64,000 nt of DNA. Origin: Planctomycetia bacterium (GTDB lineage: Bacteria > Planctomycetota > Planctomycetia > Gemmatales > HRBIN36). The translations under genes were made by a program, and so were the position numbers. The stretch lies in the NCBI GenBank assembly GCA_016795155.1, contig JAEUIE010000068.1:1-64000 (forward strand), written 5' to 3'. The notes beneath the pieces were generated by a model, which was given only the letters and a program-made list of their open reading frames with translations, did no database searches and was not told the DNA's origin. Numbering within the stretch: the first letter of the stretch is position 1; every line of letters starts with the position of its first letter. Shown here piece after piece: positions 54,598 through 64,000 of this stretch.

Positions 54598-57500
54598 ATG
54601 TGGCGTTGGATTATTCTCTCGTTACTGTTGCTAACTGTAATCGTTGCCAACCAGGCACAAGAAAAGTCAGCTACGTCCAAGGCATGGACATACGCCAAAG
54701 CTATGGAACTGTATAACCGATCACCTCGAGATAGCTATCTCCAGTATGTAGCATTGCAAACCGCACGACGGGAAAAGACCTCGCCTGATCATTTACAATC
54801 CATGCAATGGCGACTCAACCGCATGGGACGAAGAGAAGGTGTTGATCTCTTCAATACTTTCAGCGGGGCACTGGCAGTTCAGGAAAGCCTGCAACTCGAT
54901 ACGATGCTGGATCAACCAGAGAATCAGCGCGCCTTTGCTCGTCCTGCACCAACCAAAGAAGCAATACCAGACACTCTGGAAAAGGAACAACCACCAGAGA
55001 AGCTGAAAAAGATCGAGAAGGTAAAGGTTGCATCCCTGCAAGGCCCCACTATTAAAAGTCATCCGTGGGAGACTATGCTCGCAGGTCGCAAGCCAGAGAT
55101 CGGAGAATTGGCTTTATGTGTACCTGAAGACTTTTACTTCATCGAATTTCCCTCAGCTGCCAAGCTGATGGAAACCCTGAAGACCACCAACCTCTGGTCA
55201 GGCCATCTTCTGGCTCAAATGCTCGGAGCATCACAATCGCAGGATGTTGAAAAACGGATTAAAACACAACTGGGCATCCAGGGTATTCCTCCTGCTTTGA
55301 TTGATGCCATGGGATTGAAAGGCATCGCGGTCGCCGGAAGTGATCTCTATCTCGCGGATGGCAGCGATATTACTTTGCTGGTCAAGGGTGAACAACTTCT
55401 TCAACTGCGGAACTGGACAGACGGTGCTCTTGCCAACAAGCCAGGAATCGAAGTAAAGGAAGGCCAATACTTAGGGGTTCCTTATCAATTCAAAGCTACA
55501 CAAGATCGCCAGGTGCATGTCTATACCGCTGACCCACTTCCCGATCTTCATGTGCGAAGCAACTCGTTGCCTGCCTTCAAGAAAGTCCTGGCAGCCATTC
55601 AGGGTAAGGATGATCAAGGCAATACGGTGACACGTCTCGGTGATACTCAGGAATTCAAATACATTCGGACCATTCTGCCAAAACAGGCCAAGGAAGAAGA
55701 CGGTTTAGTCTATCTGTCTGATCCATTCATCCGGCGGCTACTCGGCCCACGGGTCAAATTGACTCAACAGCATCGATTGCGTGCCTTCAATCATCTCAAA
55801 ATGATTGAGAAGGCCGCACTGATGTTCAAAACGGAACAGGGGAGATCTCCGCAATCCTTGGAAGAATTGCACGAGAAGGGTTGCGCCCCAGGCATTTTCG
55901 GTCAAGGCAAATGGGCATGCCCGGCAGGAGGCAATTACCTGTTAAGTGAAGACAAGATGTCTGCGATCAGTTCAGTTTTTGGCAGGCCCACACAGCTTAC
56001 GCCTTTGCTGGAAATCCCTTTGGAAGAAGTCAGCCAGGCGGATGCTCAAGCGTATCAGTCATTCCTGCAGGAGTATAACCAGTACTGGCGAACATTCTTC
56101 GATCCGATTGCAGTGCGTATCAAAGTCACGCCTGAACAATTCCGTTTGGAAACAGTGGTTCTTCCTTTAATTGATAACAGCATCTACACTGGCATGGCTC
56201 AGGCATTGGGCGGTAAGCCGGTTCCTTTTGATGCGATTTCCGTTCCACCACGCACCATTCATTCCTTTGCAGGGCATATCAACAAAGATGCACTCTTACC
56301 ATTCCTGCCAGGAGAAGAAGTCAAAACTGCGACTCCATCGATCATTCGTGAAAGCAATTTAAGGCAAGTTTTGATTGCGATGCATAACTACCATGGCGAT
56401 TACAACCACATGCCATCACGGGCCATTTTTTCAAAGAAAGACAAGAAGCCTTTATTGAGCTGGCGTGTGCAACTGCTGCCTTATCTGGAACATGACAATC
56501 TGTACAAGGAATTCAAGTTGGATGAACCCTGGGACAGCGAACATAACAAGAAGTTGATCAGTCGAATGCCCAAAATCTATAGTTCAGGGAAGGCAGAATT
56601 AGACAAGGAATTCAAAACGAGGCTGCAGGTTCCTGTCCATGAGAAATCCGTTTTTCCCTTGGGAGAAAGTAAATTAACACTGGGCCAGATTACGGTCGGC
56701 GATGGGACATCCAACACAATTGGTCTATTGGAAGTTGCATCATCACATGCCGTCATTTGGACGAAACCAGACGATTTGAATGTTGATCTGACCAAGCCAC
56801 TTGAGGGAATTATTGAAAAAGACACCGATGAGTTTCTGGTGGCAGCGTGTGATGGTTCGATCTATCGGCTGAAGAACACCATACCAGTGCCAACAATGAG
56901 CAGCCTGATTCAATGGCGAGATGGGATACCTGTCTCCTTTGGCGATCCAGTAGCTCAGAATCAGCGGATGCGCAATCCATTAGCAGAAATACCTAATCTC
57001 AATATGCCGTTGTTGAGAGATTTTCTGACCAAGGGTATAGGCGATCAGATCACATATCATGTGCTCGATGCATCGCAGCCAATCAATGCAGAAGTATCGG
57101 GCTTCCTGGGAGCACTATCGACGATGGGTGAAATGGCGCCAAGGACTTTTGGCGCTGAGATGATAGTTTTCGGAATGCTGGGGCAGTCGTTAACCAACCC
57201 AGCGTGCATGGTGATTCCTGTCAATCATGTGGAGACAGTTGATCGTTTTCTGTCAGAGGTTGATCAACGTTTGGCCGAAATCCCCAAGCACATTGTCGAT
57301 TTTCTTCGCACGGAGCAGTATCAGATCAAACAGGGTGAGCACATGGTTCGGGTTTACGGCATCAAAGTCCTTGGCTTCTCATTTCGAGTTGCTTGGGCAC
57401 GCTTTGGTCAATGGCTCGTATTTACCAATCACCCTGCCTTGATCGAAGAACTGGCTCAACATTATTCTCACGTGCAGCCTGCCAGGATACCAACCAATGC

Positions 57501-57936
57501 GATTGCCGGACACGCTCAGTTCCGAATTCGACCTGAAGCATGGAATGCGGTATTGTCGGGCTATCGCCTGGGATGGGCCGAGAACCATCGTTCTGCCTGC
57601 GAGGTCAATCAGCAACAGATTGCCAACGTAGCGATGGCTTATCCAGAATTACTCAATGCACAAGGCGAAGCAACTGAGGCATTGCTGGACAAGGTATATC
57701 AAGTGTATGGCTCAAGGCCTTATTGCCCGGATGGAGGGAAATATCGTTACTACTCCAGTAATCACTCTTGTGAATGTTCTATTCATGGAAATGCCGTGGT
57801 TGCCCCCAGGCAATTGCTTGGACCAGCCACGGACAGTGAAACGGCTCGTACCATAGCACAGTTCAAGGGAATGTCAGCCACGCTTACCTTCCTTGAAGAT
57901 GGGTTACATGCTGTGGTAACAATCGACAGGAAATAG
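54598..57936 (+). CDS. Exported giant protein with internal DUF1559 domain
   Basis: 1112 residues from ATG 54598, beginning with a signal peptide (MWRWIILSLLLLTVIVANQA). Residues about 150-390 are a region with no motif recognised. A segment at about 405-450 resembles the helix of pseudopilin cargo (MIEKAALMFKTEQGRSPQSL) and ends ACPAGGNYLLS. The DUF1559 core follows at about 585-690 (RQVLIAMHNYHGDYNHMPS, LSWRVQLLPYLEHDNLYKEF, LGQITVGDGTSNTIGLLE). The end has PYCPDGGKYRYYSS...CSIHG. DUF1559 proteins usually carry an N-terminal prepilin signal; this one does not. Confidence 0.8.
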   Translation: MWRWIILSLLLLTVIVANQAQEKSATSKAWTYAKAMELYNRSPRDSYLQYVALQTARREKTSPDHLQSMQWRLNRMGRREGVDLFNTFSGALAVQESLQLDTMLDQPENQRAFARPAPTKEAIPDTLEKEQPPEKLKKIEKVKVASLQGPTIKSHPWETMLAGRKPEIGELALCVPEDFYFIEFPSAAKLMETLKTTNLWSGHLLAQMLGASQSQDVEKRIKTQLGIQGIPPALIDAMGLKGIAVAGSDLYLADGSDITLLVKGEQLLQLRNWTDGALANKPGIEVKEGQYLGVPYQFKATQDRQVHVYTADPLPDLHVRSNSLPAFKKVLAAIQGKDDQGNTVTRLGDTQEFKYIRTILPKQAKEEDGLVYLSDPFIRRLLGPRVKLTQQHRLRAFNHLKMIEKAALMFKTEQGRSPQSLEELHEKGCAPGIFGQGKWACPAGGNYLLSEDKMSAISSVFGRPTQLTPLLEIPLEEVSQADAQAYQSFLQEYNQYWRTFFDPIAVRIKVTPEQFRLETVVLPLIDNSIYTGMAQALGGKPVPFDAISVPPRTIHSFAGHINKDALLPFLPGEEVKTATPSIIRESNLRQVLIAMHNYHGDYNHMPSRAIFSKKDKKPLLSWRVQLLPYLEHDNLYKEFKLDEPWDSEHNKKLISRMPKIYSSGKAELDKEFKTRLQVPVHEKSVFPLGESKLTLGQITVGDGTSNTIGLLEVASSHAVIWTKPDDLNVDLTKPLEGIIEKDTDEFLVAACDGSIYRLKNTIPVPTMSSLIQWRDGIPVSFGDPVAQNQRMRNPLAEIPNLNMPLLRDFLTKGIGDQITYHVLDASQPINAEVSGFLGALSTMGEMAPRTFGAEMIVFGMLGQSLTNPACMVIPVNHVETVDRFLSEVDQRLAEIPKHIVDFLRTEQYQIKQGEHMVRVYGIKVLGFSFRVAWARFGQWLVFTNHPALIEELAQHYSHVQPARIPTNAIAGHAQFRIRPEAWNAVLSGYRLGWAENHRSACEVNQQQIANVAMAYPELLNAQGEATEALLDKVYQVYGSRPYCPDGGKYRYYSSNHSCECSIHGNAVVAPRQLLGPATDSETARTIAQFKGMSATLTFLEDGLHAVVTIDRK

Positions 57937-58024
57937 CAATACGGCTGCAATCTGACGGTTGGGCAGGCGAATAACAATAGCCCATCGGTCATGTTGCGGT
58001 CAAAAAGAAAGCTATAGTTGTTTC

Positions 58025-58777
58025 ATGTCCACTGAAACCCGCTCACGTTCACTGACAAGAACGGAATCGCTCTTTGCTCCTGACGTTCCCGTTGAAGAAC
58101 GTCAAAAGTCATTAATTGAACTGGATCATTTGGCCCGGCCTGATCAGGATACGATGGCTGCCGTCATTCCATTGCTGAACGATTCTGATGAATCTTTGAA
58201 AAACATGGCAGCCAATGTGCTGAGTCACTGGGGACAACAGGCGGTTACCATGTTGTTGCAGGCATTACGCTCAACTACACCGGTGGAAGTCCCGTATCGC
58301 CTGGCCATCATTGAACAGTTGAGGCGAATGGGTCCAACTGCAGTTCGTGCGGAAACCCTGTTGCGTAATCTGCAATCTGACCCTGATGTCGGTTCTGCAG
58401 CCAGCGATGCTCTCAGTGCAGTGCGTATGGATATGGAAGACCTGGCGGCTCGCCTGATTCATCACAGTGGTGAACTGCTTCTGCTGGCATGTGCCGTAGC
58501 TGCTCCAGTTATAGCCATGCGAATGGCATTGCCTGCACAGGCATTACCTCCGCTGGGATTTACCATTGGCATGGCATCCTTGGTCGTCGTGGGATTAATG
58601 CTGGCTCGTTTTGTTTATGCAGATGATATCTTTCATCGCCCTCTCCATGAGGAAACGATTCGGCCTACGAGGATGGCGCCCTATCTTTTGATGGTTATTG
58701 GCGGGGCTGTCATTGGAACTGTCATCGCACTGGTTCATTGGGCCTGTGGCGGCATGATCCAGCAATGGTTTAAATAA
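58025..58777 (+). CDS. HEAT-repeat protein with C-terminal membrane segments
   Basis: 250 residues from ATG 58025. The first ~140 residues are HEAT/armadillo-like helices (TMAAVIPLLNDSDESLKNMAANVL and more), the last ~100 contain three hydrophobic segments (about 147-170, 177-199 and 220-243). It is unlike the soluble exported HEAT protein at 21216 because it is membrane-anchored at its tail. The function is unknown. Confidence 0.68.
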   Translation: MSTETRSRSLTRTESLFAPDVPVEERQKSLIELDHLARPDQDTMAAVIPLLNDSDESLKNMAANVLSHWGQQAVTMLLQALRSTTPVEVPYRLAIIEQLRRMGPTAVRAETLLRNLQSDPDVGSAASDALSAVRMDMEDLAARLIHHSGELLLLACAVAAPVIAMRMALPAQALPPLGFTIGMASLVVVGLMLARFVYADDIFHRPLHEETIRPTRMAPYLLMVIGGAVIGTVIALVHWACGGMIQQWFK

Positions 58778-58852
58778 TCAGACTTTCATTATTCCTGAAT
58801 GCTCCCTTCGTACAACATCTTCACACCACCCATTCAGGTTGTGAGGAATTCC

Positions 58853-60061
58853 ATGTCACGTTTCCTCGTTTGTCTGATTTTCTTCGTTGTTACAGTTAAC
58901 GGATATTCACAGGACTGGCCACAATGGCTAGGCCCCACTCGCAATGGAAAAATTGACGACACTATCGAACCATGGAGGAAACCACTGGAAGTTGCCTGGA
59001 CGATTCCAGTTGGTGATGGGCATAGTTCACCCATCGTGGCCCAAGGCATGGTTTTCCTTCATCACAAACAGGGGACTGGAGACGAAGAAACGCTGACTGC
59101 CTGGGATTTGTCTGGAAAAAAAGTCTGGGAGGCAATAAATCCACGTGCGCCTTTCAAAAGCCAGTTTGGAGTTGGCCCGCGAGCCACGCCAAGCTACTCG
59201 GATGGAATGATTTACAGCCTGGGTGTGACAGGAATTCTGTTTTGTCGCGATGCCGCCACCGGTAAGGAAATCTGGCAGAAAAATCTGCTGAGCGAGTTTA
59301 AAGCAAAGAATCTCTATTTCGGCGTTTCTAGCTCGCCTCTGGTAGATGAAAAAAATGTCTATGTGATGCCTGGCGGAGAACTGGGGAGTATTGTTGCATT
59401 CAATAAGAAGACTGGCGAACTGCTGTGGAAGTCGGGAACGGATCGTGCCAGTTATTCTTCCCCGACCATTACCAGAATGGATGGGAAAAATCTTCTGCTG
59501 TTTCAAACTGAACGTGGAGTTGTTGGGCTTGATCCTGCAACCGGGAAGGAACAATTCAGAATTCCACTGAAAGACCTGTTAAATGAAAGTTCAACAACCC
59601 CAGTGCGTGTGGGCGATCTGATTTTCGCTAGCTCGGTGACATTCGGAAGTATCGGCATCAAGTTGACCTCCACCGAGCCTTATGCAAGTCAGGCCTGGAA
59701 AAACAGTCAACTCACCTGTTATTTCGGCACTCCAGTAGAATTTGATGGCAGTCTGTATGCGGTAACAGGACAGATAATTAACCCTGCAGCGACTCTCCAC
59801 TGCATTGATCCGAAGACAGGTCAATCACTCTGGAGCAAAAAGGGAGTAGGTACTTACCATGCCACCCTGTTGCGAACCAAGGATAAGCTCCTGATGATGG
59901 AAGAAAAAGGCGATCTGGTTATGCTGCAGCCATCGCAAAAAAGTTATGAAGAATTGGCGCGTTCACCACTGTGTCGTATGACTTGGGCGCATCCTGCCTA
60001 TGCACAGGGAATACTATTCATTCGTGATAGCAGGGAATTAAAAGCGGTAAAGCTGAAGTAA
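58853..60061 (+). CDS. Exported PQQ-like beta-propeller protein
   Basis: 402 residues from ATG 58853 with GAGGA upstream and a signal peptide ending near NGYSQ. It starts DWPQWLGPTRNG, the typical planctomycete PQQ-propeller opening, and carries repeated AWDLSGKKVWE, CRDAATGKEIWQ, AFNKKTGELLWKS, GLDPATGKEQFR and CIDPKTGQSLWS blades. Whether it binds PQQ or only forms a propeller scaffold is unknown. It is convergent with the lipoprotein gene. Confidence 0.87.
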   Translation: MSRFLVCLIFFVVTVNGYSQDWPQWLGPTRNGKIDDTIEPWRKPLEVAWTIPVGDGHSSPIVAQGMVFLHHKQGTGDEETLTAWDLSGKKVWEAINPRAPFKSQFGVGPRATPSYSDGMIYSLGVTGILFCRDAATGKEIWQKNLLSEFKAKNLYFGVSSSPLVDEKNVYVMPGGELGSIVAFNKKTGELLWKSGTDRASYSSPTITRMDGKNLLLFQTERGVVGLDPATGKEQFRIPLKDLLNESSTTPVRVGDLIFASSVTFGSIGIKLTSTEPYASQAWKNSQLTCYFGTPVEFDGSLYAVTGQIINPAATLHCIDPKTGQSLWSKKGVGTYHATLLRTKDKLLMMEEKGDLVMLQPSQKSYEELARSPLCRMTWAHPAYAQGILFIRDSRELKAVKLK

Positions 60062-60068
60062 AATCCAG

Positions 60069-60521
60069 TTATTGCAATGGAGGCGGTGTTGAACTCGGTG
60101 GGGCGGGCAATGGTCTAGCCTCTGTTCCACCTGGTTGAGGTGAAGTACCTGTTGGTACTCCCGATAATCCGGGATTTGGTTGTAGATCAGGTGCAGGCAA
60201 ACTGCTAAGGGGTGGAGGTGTACTGGCGCCGGGGATATAGGGTGTCGGCCCCGATGGCGCTGTGTTGCCTGGAGGAGGCGCTACCACAGGTCCACCTGGT
60301 CCAGTACCAGGTGCCAAGGGTACCAGTGGAGGCGGAGATGCAACAGGGCCGCCAGCAACACCAGGCCCTGTAGGATTCGGATCGCACACTCCACCAAAGG
60401 CGCCAATACCAGCTGAAGCAGGAGGCTTGGCAGGCCAGAAGTGATCAAGAAAATCGGCACATGGAGAGGTACTGCAGCCAGTTACCAGGACTGTTGGCAG
60501 GAGCAGGTGTCGAAGTTTCAT
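60069..60521 (-). CDS. Pro/Gly-rich putative lipoprotein
   Basis: 150 residues. The signal ends in a good lipobox (LVTGC), with Cys at about 16. After a short stretch with three more Cys, almost the entire mature part is Pro/Gly/Thr-rich and probably disordered. It lies 18 bases after bamA on the same strand and may be co-transcribed, consistent with an outer-membrane role. The family is not recognised. Confidence 0.7.
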   Translation of the reverse strand: MKLRHLLLPTVLVTGCSTSPCADFLDHFWPAKPPASAGIGAFGGVCDPNPTGPGVAGGPVASPPPLVPLAPGTGPGGPVVAPPPGNTAPSGPTPYIPGASTPPPLSSLPAPDLQPNPGLSGVPTGTSPQPGGTEARPLPAPPSSTPPPLQ

Positions 60522-60539
60522 ATCAGATCCTGTCTGTAC

Positions 60540-63062
60540 TTACCAGGAAACAGCAACGGTAAACTGAAATACCTGAGTGACATCGGTATCCTTCTTCATC
60601 AGCGGGAAACCGAAGTCCAGTGCGATTGGTGCCGGGCTCAGCATGGGAACATTGATTCTCAATCCAGCACCGACGCTGAGACGGAAATCGCGAAGGGAAA
60701 CTTCGCTTTCTACCGTTCCAAAATCACAGAAGGCAACAGCCATCAGGTTGTCACGGGCATCGAGTGGAATTTGATATTCGACGTTGCCTACCATGTTGAA
60801 GGTTCCACCGACCTTATAACCATTGACTGAAGGTCCTGCACCGCGGAAGGCAAAGCCTCGCAGATTACGGGCACCGCCCAGGAACCAGCGTTCATACACC
60901 GGTGTATCTTCGCCGCTGAATCCCAGAATACCGTGGAATACCAGTACATGTCGACCGCTTCCATCAGGTCTCTGATAAACAGTGAAGTACTGTGAATCTT
61001 CAACAGTGGCGATGGGGAAGCTATAGCTGCCAAAAGCCTGTTCGAAGCCAATTTCAAATTTATTGCCTTCGGTTGCTCTCAAGAATGAGTCTCGTGTATC
61101 GCGAATAAAACTGATTCGCGGCGCAAAGAGTGAATTGACGCCTTCCACCGAGGTGTAATCAACGGGTGCATTGATCGCTACATTGCTGACATCAATATTC
61201 TCAGCCCGGAACCCGACATTGAAAAACCAGGCATCATCGAGACGCTTGCCGATTCCAATACGTCCGCCGAGTCGTTGTTCGTGATACTCTGAGTAGAAGC
61301 GGTTAAAGAAGTAACCTCCCAGATTGAGGCTATAATCGGAGTTGAACAAAGAAGGTTCAGTCCAACTGACACTGTAATTACTGAACTGGTTACCGGGCTG
61401 AGCACGAATGGAGAATGACTGTCCACCACCCCGGAATGCACGTCCGCTGCTGAAATCATCCCAACTGGTGGGGAACCGCAGGATATCAAAGTTGCGTTCA
61501 TTCAGTGCAAACTGAAGGTTGACACCTGCATCCGACCCGACTGCTGCTCCCACATTCAATGAACCGGTTCGATCTTCTTCAACCTGTACGATGGCATTCT
61601 TGAATGCTGAGGGGCTGTCAGGATCTTCCAGGTAAATGCGAGGCCCGCCATTCATCATGTTGAAGATACCCAGTCGAGCCAGATTGCGTTCACTTTCACG
61701 TATCCGGGTAGCATCAAGGATTTGTCCGGGCACAATACGCAACTCTTTTCGGATCACATCATCGCGTGTCACCGTGTTGCCGACAATCTTTGCCTCGGCG
61801 AGGTAAGTAACGCCCGGGCTTTCGTCGACCTTGTAAACCACCGTCATCACTCCAGGTTCAGTTGAGTAATTGAACTCTGGTGCAATCTTGGTTCCATAGT
61901 AGCCTCGCTTGCCATATTCATCCTGCATGCGGATGAGGCCAGCCTGCATTTCTTTCATCGTGTAAGTCTGTCCCGTTTTCAATTGATTGTGTGCAAGCAG
62001 GATTTCGTTATCGATCTTCTGATTGCCTAGTACTTTTACATCCCTTACCAGATATTGTGGTCCTTCTTCAACCACGATGTTGATCTCGACACCTGACATG
62101 TCCTGCGTCCAGGTGACGTTCTTCCGGGCTTTTACATCGAAGTAGCCATAGGTTTTGTAATACTCGATGATCTTGCTGATATCCTGTTCCAATGACATGG
62201 GATTGTAATCGGAGCCGAACAACCCAAAAAGCAAATCACTGGTATCCATCTTGGAACCAATGCTTAAGCGAGCTGCGGATACAAATGTCGCGCCAACAAT
62301 GTTCACTTTCTTGACGCGTACAACCGGTCCTTCCGTGATCTGGAAAACGACGCGAGTATCTTCCTGGCGACTGCCTTCGGCCAGATGTACCTCGGCGAAC
62401 CAGCGGCCTTTGCTGTGGTAATGCTGTTCCAGCTTTTGACATGCGACCTTATTCAAGGCCACATTCATAGGGAAGCCTTTTTTCAAACCGGTATGCAATT
62501 CGAGATCATCCCGGCTGATGTGGCGTGCCCCCTGGTAGACAATTTCTTCAATGAGTGGCCGTTCAAGCACATGAAAAGTCAGAACTTTGCCCTCAGGTGT
62601 GTCAATCTCTTCTACACGTACTCCGCCGATGTATCTCCCTGTGGAATCCAGAGTTCGCACATCATTGCGCACTTTTTCAGCGATGTAGGGCTGTCCTTCA
62701 CGACTGCTGATCTGATTTTTCAATTGATCTTCCACGAGTCGGCGATTGCCGACGAATCGAATCTTGGTAATGTTTTGCGATGGTGTTTGTTGTAAACCCA
62801 GTGTTTCCGTTGTTCGAGGTGCAGGGATTACCAGCGTAGGAGTTGGCGGAGCTTGAGGATTGATCATGCTTTGCAGGTCTTTAGCCTGCGAAGGCAATAA
62901 AGTCTGCAAGCCGCGCGGCGGTTCGGGTGGTTCCGGTGGCATCTGTGCCAGGGATTTGGTTATCCCGAAGAATGGAACAGCAAGCAGCAAGACAAGGGAA
63001 ATACGCCAGGTATTTCGATTGTGATTCAGCGAGCTATGAATACAGACAGTGCTGCCCGGCAT
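60540..63062 (-). CDS. bamA: Outer membrane protein assembly factor BamA (Omp85)
   Basis: 840 residues from ATG 63062 (GGGAG upstream) with a signal peptide (about 16-40). POTRA domains fill about 80-490 (ITKIRFVGNRRLVEDQ, VKKVNIVGATFVS, VRDVKVLGNQKIDNEI, AEAKIVGNTVTRDDV). The C-terminal half is the 16-strand barrel with the conserved ARNLRGFAFRG (RGF) motif in loop 6, ending in an aromatic residue. It inserts barrel proteins into the outer membrane, so the cell is diderm. A Pro-rich stretch (PPEPPEPPRG) follows the signal peptide. Confidence 0.95.
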   Translation of the reverse strand: MPGSTVCIHSSLNHNRNTWRISLVLLLAVPFFGITKSLAQMPPEPPEPPRGLQTLLPSQAKDLQSMINPQAPPTPTLVIPAPRTTETLGLQQTPSQNITKIRFVGNRRLVEDQLKNQISSREGQPYIAEKVRNDVRTLDSTGRYIGGVRVEEIDTPEGKVLTFHVLERPLIEEIVYQGARHISRDDLELHTGLKKGFPMNVALNKVACQKLEQHYHSKGRWFAEVHLAEGSRQEDTRVVFQITEGPVVRVKKVNIVGATFVSAARLSIGSKMDTSDLLFGLFGSDYNPMSLEQDISKIIEYYKTYGYFDVKARKNVTWTQDMSGVEINIVVEEGPQYLVRDVKVLGNQKIDNEILLAHNQLKTGQTYTMKEMQAGLIRMQDEYGKRGYYGTKIAPEFNYSTEPGVMTVVYKVDESPGVTYLAEAKIVGNTVTRDDVIRKELRIVPGQILDATRIRESERNLARLGIFNMMNGGPRIYLEDPDSPSAFKNAIVQVEEDRTGSLNVGAAVGSDAGVNLQFALNERNFDILRFPTSWDDFSSGRAFRGGGQSFSIRAQPGNQFSNYSVSWTEPSLFNSDYSLNLGGYFFNRFYSEYHEQRLGGRIGIGKRLDDAWFFNVGFRAENIDVSNVAINAPVDYTSVEGVNSLFAPRISFIRDTRDSFLRATEGNKFEIGFEQAFGSYSFPIATVEDSQYFTVYQRPDGSGRHVLVFHGILGFSGEDTPVYERWFLGGARNLRGFAFRGAGPSVNGYKVGGTFNMVGNVEYQIPLDARDNLMAVAFCDFGTVESEVSLRDFRLSVGAGLRINVPMLSPAPIALDFGFPLMKKDTDVTQVFQFTVAVSW

Positions 63063-63204
63063 GCGTTGCTCCCGCGTCCGTGCGGATAAGTTGCGTCAGT
63101 TCGCATCGCGGGCTTTAGCGGAAGTTAGAAAAAGTGTCAAGACATGCTGCGAAACAGTTTGAACGGGCTAGAGCAAGTTGCTTAGATTATACGACTTGCC
63201 TGTA

Positions 63205-63738
63205 TCAGCTAGATTCGCCAGTGGAAGGGGTATCTGCATCCTGGGCTACTCGCCTTTCTGCGTAAAGCAAGGGGAGTTGCCTTTCCAGCATCGCCCGGCG
63301 ATCATCTCTGATGCGTTGGCGATGTCGGAAGCCAAATCGTCTGATTGAAATGATGTCCCACCCAGCCAGGAAAAAGAGCAGCATGAGAATGATAAGCAGC
63401 ACGGCAACATAACGTAGAGATCGGTAAAGAAAAGCTTCTTGTTCCGCTGTCAGTTTTTGTCCGGTTCCCTTGATCTGCTCTCCAAGCGTCAACAGTTCAT
63501 CAAGTCCCTGGGCAATTTGAAAGACATAAAGTCCAGCAATCATGGCAGCTAGGATGAGGAGCAGCACACAACCTGCAAGTCGCCGCCTGATACTCCATCG
63601 ATGATAGGCGATGTCTGCAGTGCTTAATGACACTTCATTCTGCCTGAGCCAATGCCGGATGCGCAACTGACGGTAGCCAAGTCCCAGAGCTGAGACAGTG
63701 GTAATTGTGACTACAATCCAAGCAGCGTATTGCTCCAT
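63205..63738 (-). CDS. Membrane protein, unknown function
   Basis: 177 residues with three hydrophobic segments (about 6-22, 52-72 and 110-128) and a basic C-terminus (RIRDDRRAMLERQL). No motif recognised. It follows the M28 peptidase after 8 bases on the same strand (likely operon) and lies 142 bases upstream of bamA. Confidence 0.6.
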   Translation of the reverse strand: MEQYAAWIVVTITTVSALGLGYRQLRIRHWLRQNEVSLSTADIAYHRWSIRRRLAGCVLLLILAAMIAGLYVFQIAQGLDELLTLGEQIKGTGQKLTAEQEAFLYRSLRYVAVLLIILMLLFFLAGWDIISIRRFGFRHRQRIRDDRRAMLERQLPLLYAERRVAQDADTPSTGESS

Positions 63739-63746
63739 GTTCCAAC

Positions 63747-64000
63747 CTACTTGGTGTTTTTCATCCAGAAGGCCAATACTTTTGCAACTTGCTCCAATGT
63801 ATCGGCAGAGCAGTTTTCCGGGATGTCGGTCAGTTTATGCCAATGCGGGTAACTCAATAATCCCTCCCGTGCATTATCAGGCAGTACGGGAATGATATCG
63901 ATGGCTGGGATGCCCACCCGGTGTAATTCGAGGTGATCATCAAGCACCGGCAAGCCACGCTGAGTGACGAAGACCTTGGCACCGTGTTCCTCTGCAATTT
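63747..64000 (-). CDS. Peptidase M28 family protein, C-terminal part (runs off the window)
   Basis: The visible C-terminal 84 residues run IAEEHGAKVFVTQRG, then VLDDHLELHRVGIPAIDIIP, YPHWHKLTDIPENCSADTLEQVAKVL. DDHLELHRVGIPAIDII and PHWHKLTDIPENCS match the zinc-site end of M28 aminopeptidases/glutaminyl cyclases (the His in PHWHK is a ligand). The 5' part lies beyond position 64000. Whether it is an aminopeptidase or a cyclase cannot be told. Confidence 0.8.
   Translation of the reverse strand, partial: IAEEHGAKVFVTQRGLPVLDDHLELHRVGIPAIDIIPVLPDNAREGLLSYPHWHKLTDIPENCSADTLEQVAKVLAFWMKNTK

Noticed and set aside
1-64000. tRNA genes and CRISPR arrays
   Set aside because: No TTCGA-containing T-arm with a matching acceptor stem and no regularly spaced repeats were seen in the intergenic regions.

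Overview
The window looks like chromosomal DNA from a planctomycete, most likely of the Gemmatales/Pirellulales type, with moderate GC. The evidence is: two exported proteins with the planctomycete N-terminal LE-x-R motif (LETLEDRLAL, IESLEERLVF); a DUF1559-containing giant protein; PQQ-like beta-propeller proteins starting with a DWPQWLGP motif; a tricorn-type S41 protease; a Tat-exported Gfo/Idh/MocA oxidoreductase; a BamA (diderm envelope); and many planctomycete-only hypotheticals. No tRNA, rRNA, CRISPR array or prophage was found. The only mobile element is the first ~20 codons of an IS5-type transposase at the left edge.

Layout. 1-8.6 kb: IS fragment, YhaM-like HD nuclease, cyclophilin/DUF4114 exported protein, small membrane protein, tricorn protease, rhodanese. 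8.6-20 kb: exported SH3-like protein, DUF985 cupin pair, argS, a GGDEF protein with a degenerate receiver, an SDH-type proteinase downstream of dnaE, then FmdB-like zinc ribbon and yacG. 20-31 kb: lipoprotein, HEAT protein, metallophosphatase, ABC-2 permease, SulP-carbonic anhydrase fusion, a sigma-70 factor with a structured leader, M19 dipeptidase, aquaporin, then dnaJ-grpE (to 31.9 kb). 32-46 kb: HD protein, oxidoreductase, vanadium haloperoxidase-like protein, DUF3386, exported DapA-family protein, family 4 UDG, membrane glycosyltransferase, a solitary rplC, DUF6677 pair, pnp, rpsO, queD/queC. 46-64 kb: acyl-CoA dehydrogenase, DinB, ppk, penicillin acylase, BI-1, hisF, DUF1559 protein, HEAT/TM protein, PQQ protein, then a minus-strand envelope block (lipoprotein, bamA, membrane protein, M28 peptidase cut by the window end).

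Most genes are single or in pairs. Clear translational coupling (ATGA/GTGA overlaps) is seen for the 10.7 kb cupin pair, dnaJ-grpE and the DUF6677 pair. Intrinsic terminators were read directly after the tricorn gene, the sigma factor, rplC, rpsO and BI-1. The most promising undescribed element is the leader of the sigma factor (about 26540-26655), where overlapping, mutually exclusive helices either free or hide a GGGAG ribosome binding site. Other leads are an exported class I aldolase-family protein with a CxxC, a SulP-STAS-carbonic anhydrase fusion, a pseudo-receiver diguanylate cyclase with Glu at the phosphosite, an RGG-tailed PNPase, and a DnaE with all nine PHP metal ligands.
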